From JAPOKJ01 sp031421635 (GTDB taxonomy: Bacteria > Pseudomonadota > Gammaproteobacteria > Burkholderiales > Burkholderiaceae_E): 64,000 bases of DNA. Where the stretch lies: assembly GCA_031421635.1 (NCBI GenBank), contig JANOPA010000062.1:15413-79412 (forward strand), in the 5' to 3' direction. Of this stretch, positions 18,357 through 26,302 are shown piece by piece. Under the pieces are notes generated by a model, which saw only the letters and a program-made list of their open reading frames with translations, made no database searches and was not told where the DNA came from. The position numbers and the translations under genes were made by a program. Positions within the stretch are counted from its first letter, which is position 1; every line of letters begins with the position of its first letter.

Positions 18357-19880
18357 GTGAGTCAAAACATCAAATCTGCAAACAATCGTCAACAACCAAC
18401 CCCATCTGGTGGCGAAGGAGACAATCTGCAAGCTCTTTCGGGCCCACCCAAAAAAACCATGGGTCAAACCTATGGCCAGATCTTTGCCAGCCGCAGAATT
18501 GCCTGGATGCTTTTCTTAGGCTTTGCGAGCGGACTACCCCTGGCTCTATCAACGGGTACCTTGCAAGCTTGGCTGACCGTCGAAGGCCTGGACATCAAAA
18601 CAATTGGTTTTTTCGCCCTTGCCGGCCTACCCTACACGTTTAAGTTTGTCTGGGCGCCCCTCCTTGATCGTTTTGAGCCACCCAGTATGCCAAGACGCAA
18701 AGGCTGGTTGATTTTCACCCAAGCCGCCTTAGCGGCGCTGTGCTTTGTAATGGCCACACTTGACGCAAAGACCCAAGTGGCAGCGGTCGGCCTTTGTGCA
18801 GTTCTAATCGCATTTTTCTCCGCCAGTCAGGACATTGTCTTTGACGCCTACCGCAGTGACATTCTCCCCTCTGAGGAGCGCGGCGTTGGTGCCGCCGTGT
18901 CCGTCTTGGGATACCGTCTGGCCATGTTGGTCTCGGGCGCGCTGGCCCTGATCTTCGCCGAGAATTACATCGGTTGGCCTAACACGTATCGCGCCATTGG
19001 TGTCATTTTCGCCTTGTTGGTTTTCGTATCGTGGACCTCGCCAAGCCTGAACAACGCGGAGAGAGTCAAAAGCAGTGCAGCTCTTGAATTGCGAGGCTTC
19101 GCGGCCATGCTGGTCACCGGTGGGCTCACGTACTACGTGTTGCACAAACTTGGGCAAGGCCTGCACATCGACGGACGCTTCGCAAAGCTCGGCTGGGAAA
19201 CGCTGGCCATGATGGCGGCCTTGGTTGCGGCCATTTTCGCTGCCAGGAAATCTGGCTTCCCTTCGTTTGTGGCGCCTTGGGACGCGTTTTTTACCCGCGA
19301 ACGAGCGCTTTGGCTATTGGCGCTGATCGTGCTCTACAAGCTCGGCGACGCTTTCGCCTCAGCTCTTTCCACTACCTTCCTGATTCGCGGCGTAGGTTTC
19401 AGTGCAACCGAAGTCGGCGTGGTCAATAAGGGTGTCGGCCTGGTGGCCACCATTGTGGGCGCTCTGGTCGGTGGCGCATGGTTGGCCAGGCGTCCGCTAT
19501 TCAACAGCCTTCTTCTCTTTGGAGTTTTGCAGGCGGTTTCCAATCTTTGCTATTGGGCGCTCTCGGTCATGCCAAAAAGCTACGAATTGATGGCGGGCGC
19601 CATATTGGTGGAGAATCTTTGCGGCGGTATGGGCACCTCCGCCTTTGTAGCCTTTTTGATGGCACTGACCGACAAACGTTTTTCAGCGGCTCAGTTTGCC
19701 CTGCTCTCTGCCCTGGCTGCCGTGGGCCGGGTGTATGTGGGCCCGACCTCGGGCGTGATGGTCGAAGCCTTTGGCTGGCCCATTTTCTTCTTGTGGAGCA
19801 TAGCGGCTGCGATTCCGGGCCTACTGCTTTTAATGTGGCTCAGGAAAGATATTGACAAACTTCCTGGCGCCATGCCGTAA
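18357..19880 (+). CDS. AmpG-like MFS transporter
   Basis: Major facilitator with about 12 membrane segments. It matches AmpG, the inner-membrane importer of anhydromuropeptides for cell-wall recycling: GFASGLPLALSTGTLQAWL near the first segment and SASQDIVFDAYRSDIL, where the Asp-rich loop is a family hallmark. The start is uncertain. The frame is open from a TTG at 18318; a GTG at 18357 (507 residues) and an ATG at 18459 (473 residues, starting MGQTYGQIF) are alternatives, none with a clear ribosome binding site. The first membrane segment begins shortly after 18459, so the shortest form may be right. No other cell-wall recycling gene is nearby. Confidence 0.85.
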   Translation: MSQNIKSANNRQQPTPSGGEGDNLQALSGPPKKTMGQTYGQIFASRRIAWMLFLGFASGLPLALSTGTLQAWLTVEGLDIKTIGFFALAGLPYTFKFVWAPLLDRFEPPSMPRRKGWLIFTQAALAALCFVMATLDAKTQVAAVGLCAVLIAFFSASQDIVFDAYRSDILPSEERGVGAAVSVLGYRLAMLVSGALALIFAENYIGWPNTYRAIGVIFALLVFVSWTSPSLNNAERVKSSAALELRGFAAMLVTGGLTYYVLHKLGQGLHIDGRFAKLGWETLAMMAALVAAIFAARKSGFPSFVAPWDAFFTRERALWLLALIVLYKLGDAFASALSTTFLIRGVGFSATEVGVVNKGVGLVATIVGALVGGAWLARRPLFNSLLLFGVLQAVSNLCYWALSVMPKSYELMAGAILVENLCGGMGTSAFVAFLMALTDKRFSAAQFALLSALAAVGRVYVGPTSGVMVEAFGWPIFFLWSIAAAIPGLLLLMWLRKDIDKLPGAMP

Positions 19881-20012
19881 AGAAGCTCGGCGAAGCACTG
19901 TTCCGAAAACGCGAGACGTCAAGGGCGTAAAATCTAAGCTTCGCTAATGATCCGTGGCTTCCATCGTCGTTGCTGCGGGCTCCGGCGACAACACCCGACA
20001 AAGACACGCCCG

Positions 20013-20717
20013 ATGATCAACAAGATATTTCCATCCGCCGAGAAGGCCCTCGCCGACCTGAAGGACGGCGCCACCATCATGATTGGAAGCTTTGGGGGTG
20101 CGGGCATGGCGACCGAGCTGCTGGACGCCGTCATTGCGCACGGCGCAAAAGATCTCACCATCGTGAATAACAATGCGGGCAACGGCGAAACCGGTTTGGC
20201 AGCACTCATGAAAGCGCGCCGGGTCCGCAAAATTATTTGCTCATTCCCTCGCCAGGCCGACTCCCATGTCTTTGATTCTCTCTACCTTTCCAAACAAATC
20301 GAACTCGAACTCGTGCCTCAAGGCAACCTCGCGGAGCGCATTCGTGCTGCGGGCGCCGGCATCGGTGCGTTTTTTACGCCCACGGGTTATGGTACTGACC
20401 TCGCCAAGGGCAAGGAAACCCGAGAGATTGATGGACGGCAATATGTTTTGGAATATCCAATTCATGCCGATTACGCACTCATTTCAGCCCTGCGTGCCGA
20501 TCGCTGGGGTAACCTCACTTACCGAATGACCGCACGCAACTTTGCACCGGTGATGGCCACGGCCGCAAGAATCACGGTGGTGCAGGCACACGAGATTGTT
20601 GAGCTCGGAGAGATCGATCCCGAAACGGTCGTAACTCCTGGCATTTTCGTACAGCGTGTCGTTCACATTGCGAGCGCGCGAGTCCGTGCCAAAGCACCTA
20701 AAAAGGAGGCCGCATGA
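20013..20717 (+). CDS. pcaI: 3-oxoadipate CoA-transferase subunit A
   Basis: Protein of 234 residues, the alpha subunit of a class I CoA-transferase moving CoA from succinyl-CoA to 3-oxoadipate. The ATG at 20013 gives the family N-terminus MINKIFPSAEKALADLKDG. Upstream codons in frame are Arg/Cys-rich and unlike the family. NNNAGNGETGLAAL, SFPRQADS, VPQGNLAERIRAAGAGIGAF and TPTGYGTDLA match PcaI very closely, more so than ScoA/AtoD. It is coupled to subunit B by a 4-nt overlap, with the 3-oxoadipyl-CoA thiolase next, which supports the beta-ketoadipate assignment. Confidence 0.88.
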   Translation: MINKIFPSAEKALADLKDGATIMIGSFGGAGMATELLDAVIAHGAKDLTIVNNNAGNGETGLAALMKARRVRKIICSFPRQADSHVFDSLYLSKQIELELVPQGNLAERIRAAGAGIGAFFTPTGYGTDLAKGKETREIDGRQYVLEYPIHADYALISALRADRWGNLTYRMTARNFAPVMATAARITVVQAHEIVELGEIDPETVVTPGIFVQRVVHIASARVRAKAPKKEAA

Positions 20718-21436
20718 ACGCGCCCATAAAAGCAGCAACGCTGGTCGGCGATCCAAACTCTAATGTCACGAAGGGGGCGGCAAACTTTACCGCCTGGACC
20801 CGTGATCAAATGGCTGCGCTGGTTGCACAAGACATCCCCGAAGGAGCCTTTGTCAATCTCGGCATTGGCTTGCCCACGATGGTGGCAAATCACATTCCCT
20901 CAGATCGCGAAATCATTTTGCACAGTGAGAACGGTGTACTCGGGATGGGGCCGGTCGCGGCCAAAGGTGAAGAGGACTGGGACCTGGTCAACGCTGGCAA
21001 ACAAGCTGTAACGCTCGTCAAAGGGGCAAGCTTTTTTCATCACGCCGATTCATTTGCCATGATGCGTGGCGGCCATCTTGATATTTGTGTGTTGGGCGCC
21101 TTCCAAGTGTCTCGTAAGGGCGATCTCGCCAATTGGCACACGGGATCGGCCGATGCAATACCTGCAGTAGGCGGGGCCATGGATTTAGCGATTGGTGCCA
21201 AGCAGGTTTTTGTCATGATGGAGCATCTCACCAAGCAAGGCGAAAGCAAACTGGTTGAGGAGTGCAGCTACCCACTCACCGGGATCCAATGCGTGGCAAG
21301 AATATATAGCGATCTCGCCGTGATCGAATTACACCCAGATGGTCGAGCCCCTAAAGTGCTCAAGCTATGTCCTGGGCTCACCTTGGATGAGCTTAGTCGC
21401 CTTTCCACAATATTTTTTGAGAACCAAAATGTCTGA
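20714..21436 (+). CDS. pcaJ: 3-oxoadipate CoA-transferase subunit B
   Basis: Protein of 240 residues, the beta subunit of the CoA-transferase. It begins with an extra ~30 residues before TRDQMAALVAQDIPEGAFV. The catalytic region is HSENGVLGMGP near residue 76, whose Glu forms the glutamyl-CoA thioester in this family. GLPTMVANHIP, MMRGGHLDICVLGAFQVS and LTGIQCVARIYSDLAVIEL are also typical. It starts 4 nt inside pcaI and overlaps pcaF by 8 nt, so all three should be made in equal amounts. Confidence 0.88.
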   Translation: MNAPIKAATLVGDPNSNVTKGAANFTAWTRDQMAALVAQDIPEGAFVNLGIGLPTMVANHIPSDREIILHSENGVLGMGPVAAKGEEDWDLVNAGKQAVTLVKGASFFHHADSFAMMRGGHLDICVLGAFQVSRKGDLANWHTGSADAIPAVGGAMDLAIGAKQVFVMMEHLTKQGESKLVEECSYPLTGIQCVARIYSDLAVIELHPDGRAPKVLKLCPGLTLDELSRLSTIFFENQNV

Positions 21437-22634
21437 AGCCTATATTTGTGACGCGATTCGCACCCCTGTCGGCCGCTATGGTGGTGCACTAGCCAATACG
21501 CGCACCGACGATCTCGCAGCGCTTCCTCTTAAAGCATTAATGGCGCGCAATCCAAAATTGGACTGGGCTGCCGTTGAGGAGGTCATTTACGGTTGCGTGA
21601 ATCAAGCGGGTGAAGACAATCGCAACGTTGCTCGCATGGCCTTATTGCTTGCAGGACTTCCCTCCTCCGTGGCCGGCGCAACAGTGAATCGTTTGTGCGG
21701 CTCAGGCATGGATGCGGTGGGCACCGTGGCCCGCGCCTTGAAAACCGGCGAACTGGATCTTGCCATCGCAGGCGGCGTTGAATCGATGAGCCGAGCCCCC
21801 TTCGTCATGGGCAAGGCCGATAGCGCTTTCTCCCGCAAGGCCGAGATTTTTGACACCACCATTGGCTGGCGTTTTGTGAATAAAATGCTCAAGCAACAAT
21901 ATGGTGTCGACTCCATGCCGGAGACCGCAGACAATGTTGCCGCCGATTACAAAATCGAGCGTGAAGCACAAGACCGGATGGCTTACAACAGTCAACAGCG
22001 CTGGAAAAAAGCGCAGGACGCAGGTTTCTTTGCCAGCGAAATCATTCCCGTCGCCCTTGCACAGAAAAAGGGCGACCCAGTGATGTTCTCGGTTGACGAG
22101 CATCCCAGGCCCGAAACCACCCTCGAAGCGCTCGGCAAACTCAAGGGTGTGAATGCTCCGGAAAAAACGGTCACTGCGGGTAACGCCTCAGGCGTCAACG
22201 ACGGCGCGGCAGCCATTCTCATGGCCTCTGAAAAAGGCATCAAGCAACATGGCTTGACGCCACGCGCTCGGGTTGTTGCGATGGCCACCGCCGGCGTTGC
22301 CCCACGCATTATGGGTATTGGCCCCGCACCCGCAACACAGCGCTTGCTGGCCAAGACGGGTTTAAAGATTGGTCAAATCGATGTCATCGAGTTGAATGAA
22401 GCCTTTGCCGCTCAAGGAATTGCCGTGTTGCGTGAGCTAGGCTTGCCTGACGATGCGGTGCACGTCAATCCCAACGGCGGGGCGATTGCCATTGGCCATC
22501 CACTCGGCATGTCGGGTGCCCGCCTCGTGCTTACCGCTACGAATCAGCTACATCGTGTGGGTGGACGGTACGCGATTTGCACCATGTGTATCGGCGTCGG
22601 TCAGGGTATCGCCATTTTGATCGAACGGGTTTAA
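21429..22634 (+). CDS. pcaF: 3-oxoadipyl-CoA thiolase
   Basis: Thiolase of 401 residues that splits 3-oxoadipyl-CoA into succinyl-CoA and acetyl-CoA, the last step of the beta-ketoadipate pathway. The ATG at 21429 gives MSEAYICDAIRTPVGRYGG, a PcaF/PaaJ-type N-terminus. The active Cys is in VNRLCGSGMDAVG near residue 90, His in GGAIAIGHPLGMSGAR near 358 and the second Cys in CTMCIGVGQG near 388. No ring-cleavage genes (pcaGH, catABC) or pcaR-like regulator are in view, so upstream steps must be elsewhere. A phenylacetate-pathway thiolase (PaaJ) is the main alternative but is made less likely by pcaIJ. Confidence 0.88.
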   Translation: MSEAYICDAIRTPVGRYGGALANTRTDDLAALPLKALMARNPKLDWAAVEEVIYGCVNQAGEDNRNVARMALLLAGLPSSVAGATVNRLCGSGMDAVGTVARALKTGELDLAIAGGVESMSRAPFVMGKADSAFSRKAEIFDTTIGWRFVNKMLKQQYGVDSMPETADNVAADYKIEREAQDRMAYNSQQRWKKAQDAGFFASEIIPVALAQKKGDPVMFSVDEHPRPETTLEALGKLKGVNAPEKTVTAGNASGVNDGAAAILMASEKGIKQHGLTPRARVVAMATAGVAPRIMGIGPAPATQRLLAKTGLKIGQIDVIELNEAFAAQGIAVLRELGLPDDAVHVNPNGGAIAIGHPLGMSGARLVLTATNQLHRVGGRYAICTMCIGVGQGIAILIERV

Positions 22635-22966
22635 AAGCAGCGCCGGGATTTCAAAGCGCCAAAGCGTTCCCCCCACTAGAGTACTTCAACCAGGTTGAAC
22701 ATCATTACCCGACCCCGGGCTTTATGCCCTGGCTGTCGGTTTTCGCGGAAAGATCTGCCTTCATTAACTTCAGCAAACTGATTCTCTATGGGCAGCTTTG
22801 GGATGCTTGCGCATAGGATCAAAGACTACGCAATTGCGCTTCCAATTTTGGGGCGCTGAAACGTTTGGGCTAGTGCTGGATGGGCTTTAGTGACTGGGGC
22901 GTGGTTCGCCATTTTCAAGAGGTATCAATAGGCACCCATTGCAAGTTTATTATCGCGCTAGTCCTA
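22635..22966. other. Noncoding gap between pcaF and hsp20
   Basis: About 330 nt with no gene I can support. An open frame ending at 22816 runs out of the pcaF 3' end in another frame and looks like no known protein. A short GGGC/GCCC hairpin lies near 22712-22725 without a T-run. Confidence 0.5.
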
Positions 22967-22994
22967 TTGAAAACACCCTGCTGCGGTCTTAACT
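22967..22994 (+). promoter_or_regulatory. Possible hsp20 promoter
   Basis: TTGAAA at 22967-22972 and TTAACT at 22989-22994 are separated by 16 nt, an acceptable -35/-10 pair about 50 nt before the hsp20 ATG. The -35 part also resembles the TTGAAA core of heat-shock sigma factor promoters, but no clear CCCCAT -10 is present. Confidence 0.3.
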
Positions 22995-23040
22995 GGGGAA
23001 CATCGAGCCGATGCGCTCTCTGAAACCAAAGGAACACCTC

Positions 23041-23538
23041 ATGACCTACCTCGCTACTTATGACCCTACCACCTACGCTCAGTTAGCAAGAGTTTTGCCG
23101 CACTTGTTTAAAGGTGTTTTTGAAGAACCGAGCAAGGCCGTGAATACTCGTCGGCCCGTGGCCGCAGGCTTTGCCGTAGATGTTCATGAAGACGACACAG
23201 CCTATACCCTTGTCGGTAACTTACCGGGCTTTAGTAAAGATGACATCAAAGTGGAAATTGATGGCAATCAGGTAAACATCCGCGCCGAAAACGCGACTGA
23301 CTCAGTCAAGCCCCAGGCCGACACAACGGCGCCAACATCTGACCCATCGAAATCAAGCCAGGAAGTGCTGGCGAGAGTGCTACGCAACGAACGCTACTCA
23401 GGTGCGTTTGCTCGAGGCTTCAGTTTGCCAATCGAAATCGATGATTCTCAGTCGAAGGCAAAGTATGAAAACGGCGTGCTCACTTTGACGTTACCCAAGA
23501 AGCCGCAAGCCAGTGCGAAACGCCTCGCAATCGTTTAG
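23041..23538 (+). CDS. Hsp20 / alpha-crystallin small heat-shock protein
   Basis: Protein of 165 residues. The ATG at 23041 has AAAGGAA about 8 nt upstream. The alpha-crystallin domain spans about residues 40-155: GFAVDVHEDDTAYTLVGNLPG, DIKVEIDGNQVNIRAE, then after a Pro/Ser/Thr-rich insert of ~25 residues, GAFARGFSLPIEIDD and YENGVLTLTLPKK, the classic A-x-x-x-n-G-v-L hallmark near 145. It acts as an ATP-independent holdase for unfolding proteins. The insert in the middle of the domain is longer than in most bacterial Hsp20 proteins. Confidence 0.92.
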   Translation: MTYLATYDPTTYAQLARVLPHLFKGVFEEPSKAVNTRRPVAAGFAVDVHEDDTAYTLVGNLPGFSKDDIKVEIDGNQVNIRAENATDSVKPQADTTAPTSDPSKSSQEVLARVLRNERYSGAFARGFSLPIEIDDSQSKAKYENGVLTLTLPKKPQASAKRLAIV

Positions 23539-23553
23539 GAGCGTGATTTAGTT

Positions 23554-23586
23554 CCACCGTACCTGCCGCTGGGGGCAGTGCGGTGG
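23554..23586 (+). terminator. Hairpin after hsp20
   Basis: CCACCG pairs with CGGTGG and inside it CTGCC pairs with GGCAG, around a 6-nt loop, starting 15 nt after the hsp20 stop. The stem is strong, but only a short T-poor stretch follows, so termination is likely but not assured. Confidence 0.5.
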
Positions 23587-23720
23587 CCGTTTATCAGAAG
23601 CGCGATTTTTCGGGTGATATTTTTCATTCCAGATCACCCCTTTGATTGACGGGTCTCATGGCTCCGGTTAGTGTGCAGCTTGATGCGGACTTTACGCCGC
23701 GCACACTTTGCCTCGAGACC

Positions 23721-24887
23721 ATGCTAAATCATAAACGTTTAATCACCCGCGCCCTAACCTTAGGTTCTACTGTCCTGGTCTTGGGTGCTTGCGCAAACAA
23801 CGCCCCTCGACCCACTAGCGGAATCGGCGCGCCGGGTAGCACTTCGTCGACGGTTGCCAAACCGCTCACCGGTGACGAAATTAATCGTGAACTCAGCGCC
23901 AAGGGCTGGCAATTTATGGGCGTGTCTGGTCCCACAAATGATCCCAACTTACTTTTCATTCGTGCGAGTTCGTATCAAAAGGTCAATGACTTAGCGAAAG
24001 TCACAACCTACAATGTTTATGGCAATGAGGCGACACGAACCTACGGCAACAATCGCGCCTCCTCTTTCGGATGGGAAGTCAGTTGTAGCGCCAAAACCGC
24101 TCGCATTGTTTCGCACCAGGTGTTCAAGGACACTCTGGGCAGTGTCCTGGTGTCCAATCGCACGCTCACCGACACACCCGTGAGCAAGATTGCAACCGGT
24201 ACCATTCCTTCAATCATCTATGGCAAGGTGTGTGAATCCGGCCCATCCTCTGGCACCGGTGTGGCGATTAGCCTGGGACGGGTGTTGACGGCAAGTCATG
24301 TAATCAACAAGTGTACGGCCGTCGAGGCCATTTTCGATGGCAAGCGCTACCCCGCTACCGTCACTGCACAAGATTCGAAGAACGATCTAGGTTTGCTCGA
24401 AGTACAAGCTCTCCCGATCAAAAAGCCCATCAATTTGCGGCGCAATGCAATCAATGGCGAGAGCGTCATGGCAGCGGGCTATCCACTCTCGGGTCTGCTT
24501 TCCGCCGACTTGATCGTGACCACGGGCATTGTCAACTCCCTTGCCGGTATCGCCAACGATCCAAGCCAAATCCAGGTTTCGGCACAGGTCTCTCCCGGCA
24601 ATAGCGGCGGAGGACTACTGGATAAAAGTGGCAACCTAGTCGGCATCGTCGTGAGCAAACTCGACGTGATGCGCGCCGCGGCAGTGACAGGAGATATGGC
24701 GCAAAACGTCAACTTTGCAGTAAAGCCCGAAGTCGTCAAAATGTTCTTGGACGCCAATGGTGTTCGAATGAACCCAAGTGACGCAAGCATTCGACTCGAA
24801 GGAGAGGATCTCGCTCAACGCGCCCGTGAATTCACGGTCAAGATTGAGTGTAAAAGCCGTCCACCTACAATTTTGAGCAGTCTTTAA
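23721..24887 (+). CDS. Lipoprotein trypsin-like serine protease (S1C)
   Basis: Protein of 388 residues from the ATG at 23721. This start gives MLNHKRLITRALTLGS and then a lipobox ending LGAC, so the protein should be lipid-anchored. Residues ~45-165 form an N-terminal region I do not recognise. A chymotrypsin-fold S1 domain follows with His in TASHVINK near 192, Asp in SKNDLGLLEV near 222 and Ser in SPGNSGGGLL near 294, all three catalytic residues present in DegP/HtrA-like order. There is no PDZ domain after the protease domain, unlike DegP. It may be part of envelope stress response, together with the adjacent hsp20. Confidence 0.82.
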   Translation: MLNHKRLITRALTLGSTVLVLGACANNAPRPTSGIGAPGSTSSTVAKPLTGDEINRELSAKGWQFMGVSGPTNDPNLLFIRASSYQKVNDLAKVTTYNVYGNEATRTYGNNRASSFGWEVSCSAKTARIVSHQVFKDTLGSVLVSNRTLTDTPVSKIATGTIPSIIYGKVCESGPSSGTGVAISLGRVLTASHVINKCTAVEAIFDGKRYPATVTAQDSKNDLGLLEVQALPIKKPINLRRNAINGESVMAAGYPLSGLLSADLIVTTGIVNSLAGIANDPSQIQVSAQVSPGNSGGGLLDKSGNLVGIVVSKLDVMRAAAVTGDMAQNVNFAVKPEVVKMFLDANGVRMNPSDASIRLEGEDLAQRAREFTVKIECKSRPPTILSSL

Positions 24888-24975
24888 TTCCTGAGTCGAA
24901 TTGACGGAAGTACGGATTGGGGCTCGGCTCGCAATGAAGTAATTTGAATCACCTCAGGGCAAATCGATAAAGTGA

Positions 24976-26259
24976 GTGGCATGGAATGTGCTTAGGAAGG
25001 TGCATATTCTTTTTCAATCTCTTTTTGGCACCAAATCAGTGAATTCATTCAAGACTTTCCTTCGTTCTGGTCACGGGCCGACCTTATTTTCGTCGTTTAT
25101 CTACTTCGGATTCTCTTGCTGCATCTGGGTGATGAATGGCGCCATGGCTCCGTTTATTTCAGAGACTTACAACCTCACTCCCGCTCAAAAAGGGGTGATG
25201 CTCTCAATACCGATTTTCGCCGGTGCCTTAATGCGCTTTCCGCTCGGAATTTTGGCGCAATATATTGGAAGAAAGAACGCCACTTTGGTTGAGATGGTGA
25301 TGATCATTGTCGCTCTACTGTTTGGCTACTTCTATGTCGACTCCTACAACAGCTTACTGGCGATGGGTGTTCTCCTTGGCATTGCTGGCGCAAGCTTCGG
25401 CGTGGCTTTAAGCCTCGGCTCTGGCTCGTTTCCTGCGCGCTACAAGGGCCTCGCCATGGGCTTGGTGGGAGCGGGCAATGTCGGCACGGCGGTGTCGGTG
25501 CTCGTCGCACCGGCTTTGGCACAACGCTATGGGTGGCAGACGGTTTATGGCATCGCCGCAGTGGCCATGCTCTTGCCCATTATTGGCATGATCTTCATGG
25601 CCAAAGAACCCACCGATGTCGACAAGCATGCAAGCTTTAAAGAGCACATTTCCTGCCTCTTCGAAAAAGACGGATGGGCATTTTCCATCATCTACGCAGT
25701 AAGTTTTGGCGGCTTCATTGGCCTGACAACCTTTCTACCCTCCTACTATCATGATCAATTCGGCGTCAGCAAGGTGCAAGCTGGTCAGCTCTCGATGCTC
25801 GCCGCGTTTATGGGTGCCGCGGTAAGGGTTCTAGGCGGTTGGATTTCCGATCACTGGGGTGGGGTCAACACCTTGACCGCCGTCCTGATTACCGTAGCCA
25901 TTACCTTAGTGCTGTGTGGCCTCGCGGGAGGCTCGTTGGTCGCAACGACCTTACTACTCATGTTGTGCTTTGCAGCTCTTGGTGCGGGCAACGGTGCGCT
26001 CTTTCAATTAGTGCCGCTGCGCTGGCCTGCTGCGACGGCCGTTGCAGGTTCCATGATTGGTGAAATTGGTGCCTTAGGTGGCGGCCTGATTCCAAACGCA
26101 ATGGGTATGAGTAAGCAACTTACTGGAACTTACCTCTGGGGTTTCGTCGGATTCGCCTTCTGTGCGGTGATCGTGCTATTCATGCTGCGCAGCATGCAAA
26201 TTCGTTGGACTCGCACCTGGGCTGAAAAAGGCGGGCGGGCAAGAGTCGCCGCTGCATGA
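24976..26259 (+). CDS. Nitrate/nitrite transporter, NarK/NasA type (MFS)
   Basis: MFS transporter of about 427 residues and 12 membrane segments, of the nitrate-nitrite porter family. The two nitrate signature motifs are present: GLVGAGNVGTAVSVLVAPAL near residue 162 and GAGNGALFQLVP near 335. The first should bring nitrate in for the reductase encoded downstream. The start is uncertain: GTG at 24976 is the longest, with further GTG codons at 24988, 25000 and 25039, and the first membrane segment begins near residue 38. The gene is convergent with the phosphatase-kinase gene and sits at the edge of the nitrate cluster. Confidence 0.9.
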   Translation: MAWNVLRKVHILFQSLFGTKSVNSFKTFLRSGHGPTLFSSFIYFGFSCCIWVMNGAMAPFISETYNLTPAQKGVMLSIPIFAGALMRFPLGILAQYIGRKNATLVEMVMIIVALLFGYFYVDSYNSLLAMGVLLGIAGASFGVALSLGSGSFPARYKGLAMGLVGAGNVGTAVSVLVAPALAQRYGWQTVYGIAAVAMLLPIIGMIFMAKEPTDVDKHASFKEHISCLFEKDGWAFSIIYAVSFGGFIGLTTFLPSYYHDQFGVSKVQAGQLSMLAAFMGAAVRVLGGWISDHWGGVNTLTAVLITVAITLVLCGLAGGSLVATTLLLMLCFAALGAGNGALFQLVPLRWPAATAVAGSMIGEIGALGGGLIPNAMGMSKQLTGTYLWGFVGFAFCAVIVLFMLRSMQIRWTRTWAEKGGRARVAAA

Positions 26260-26302
26260 ACGGTTGGAGAGATGCCTCGGGATGCACTGGTTACCCTTAG
26301 CA

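Noticed and set aside
22577..22816. 80-codon plus-strand frame after pcaF
   Set aside because: It begins within pcaF in another frame, shows no family motif and has no ribosome binding site.
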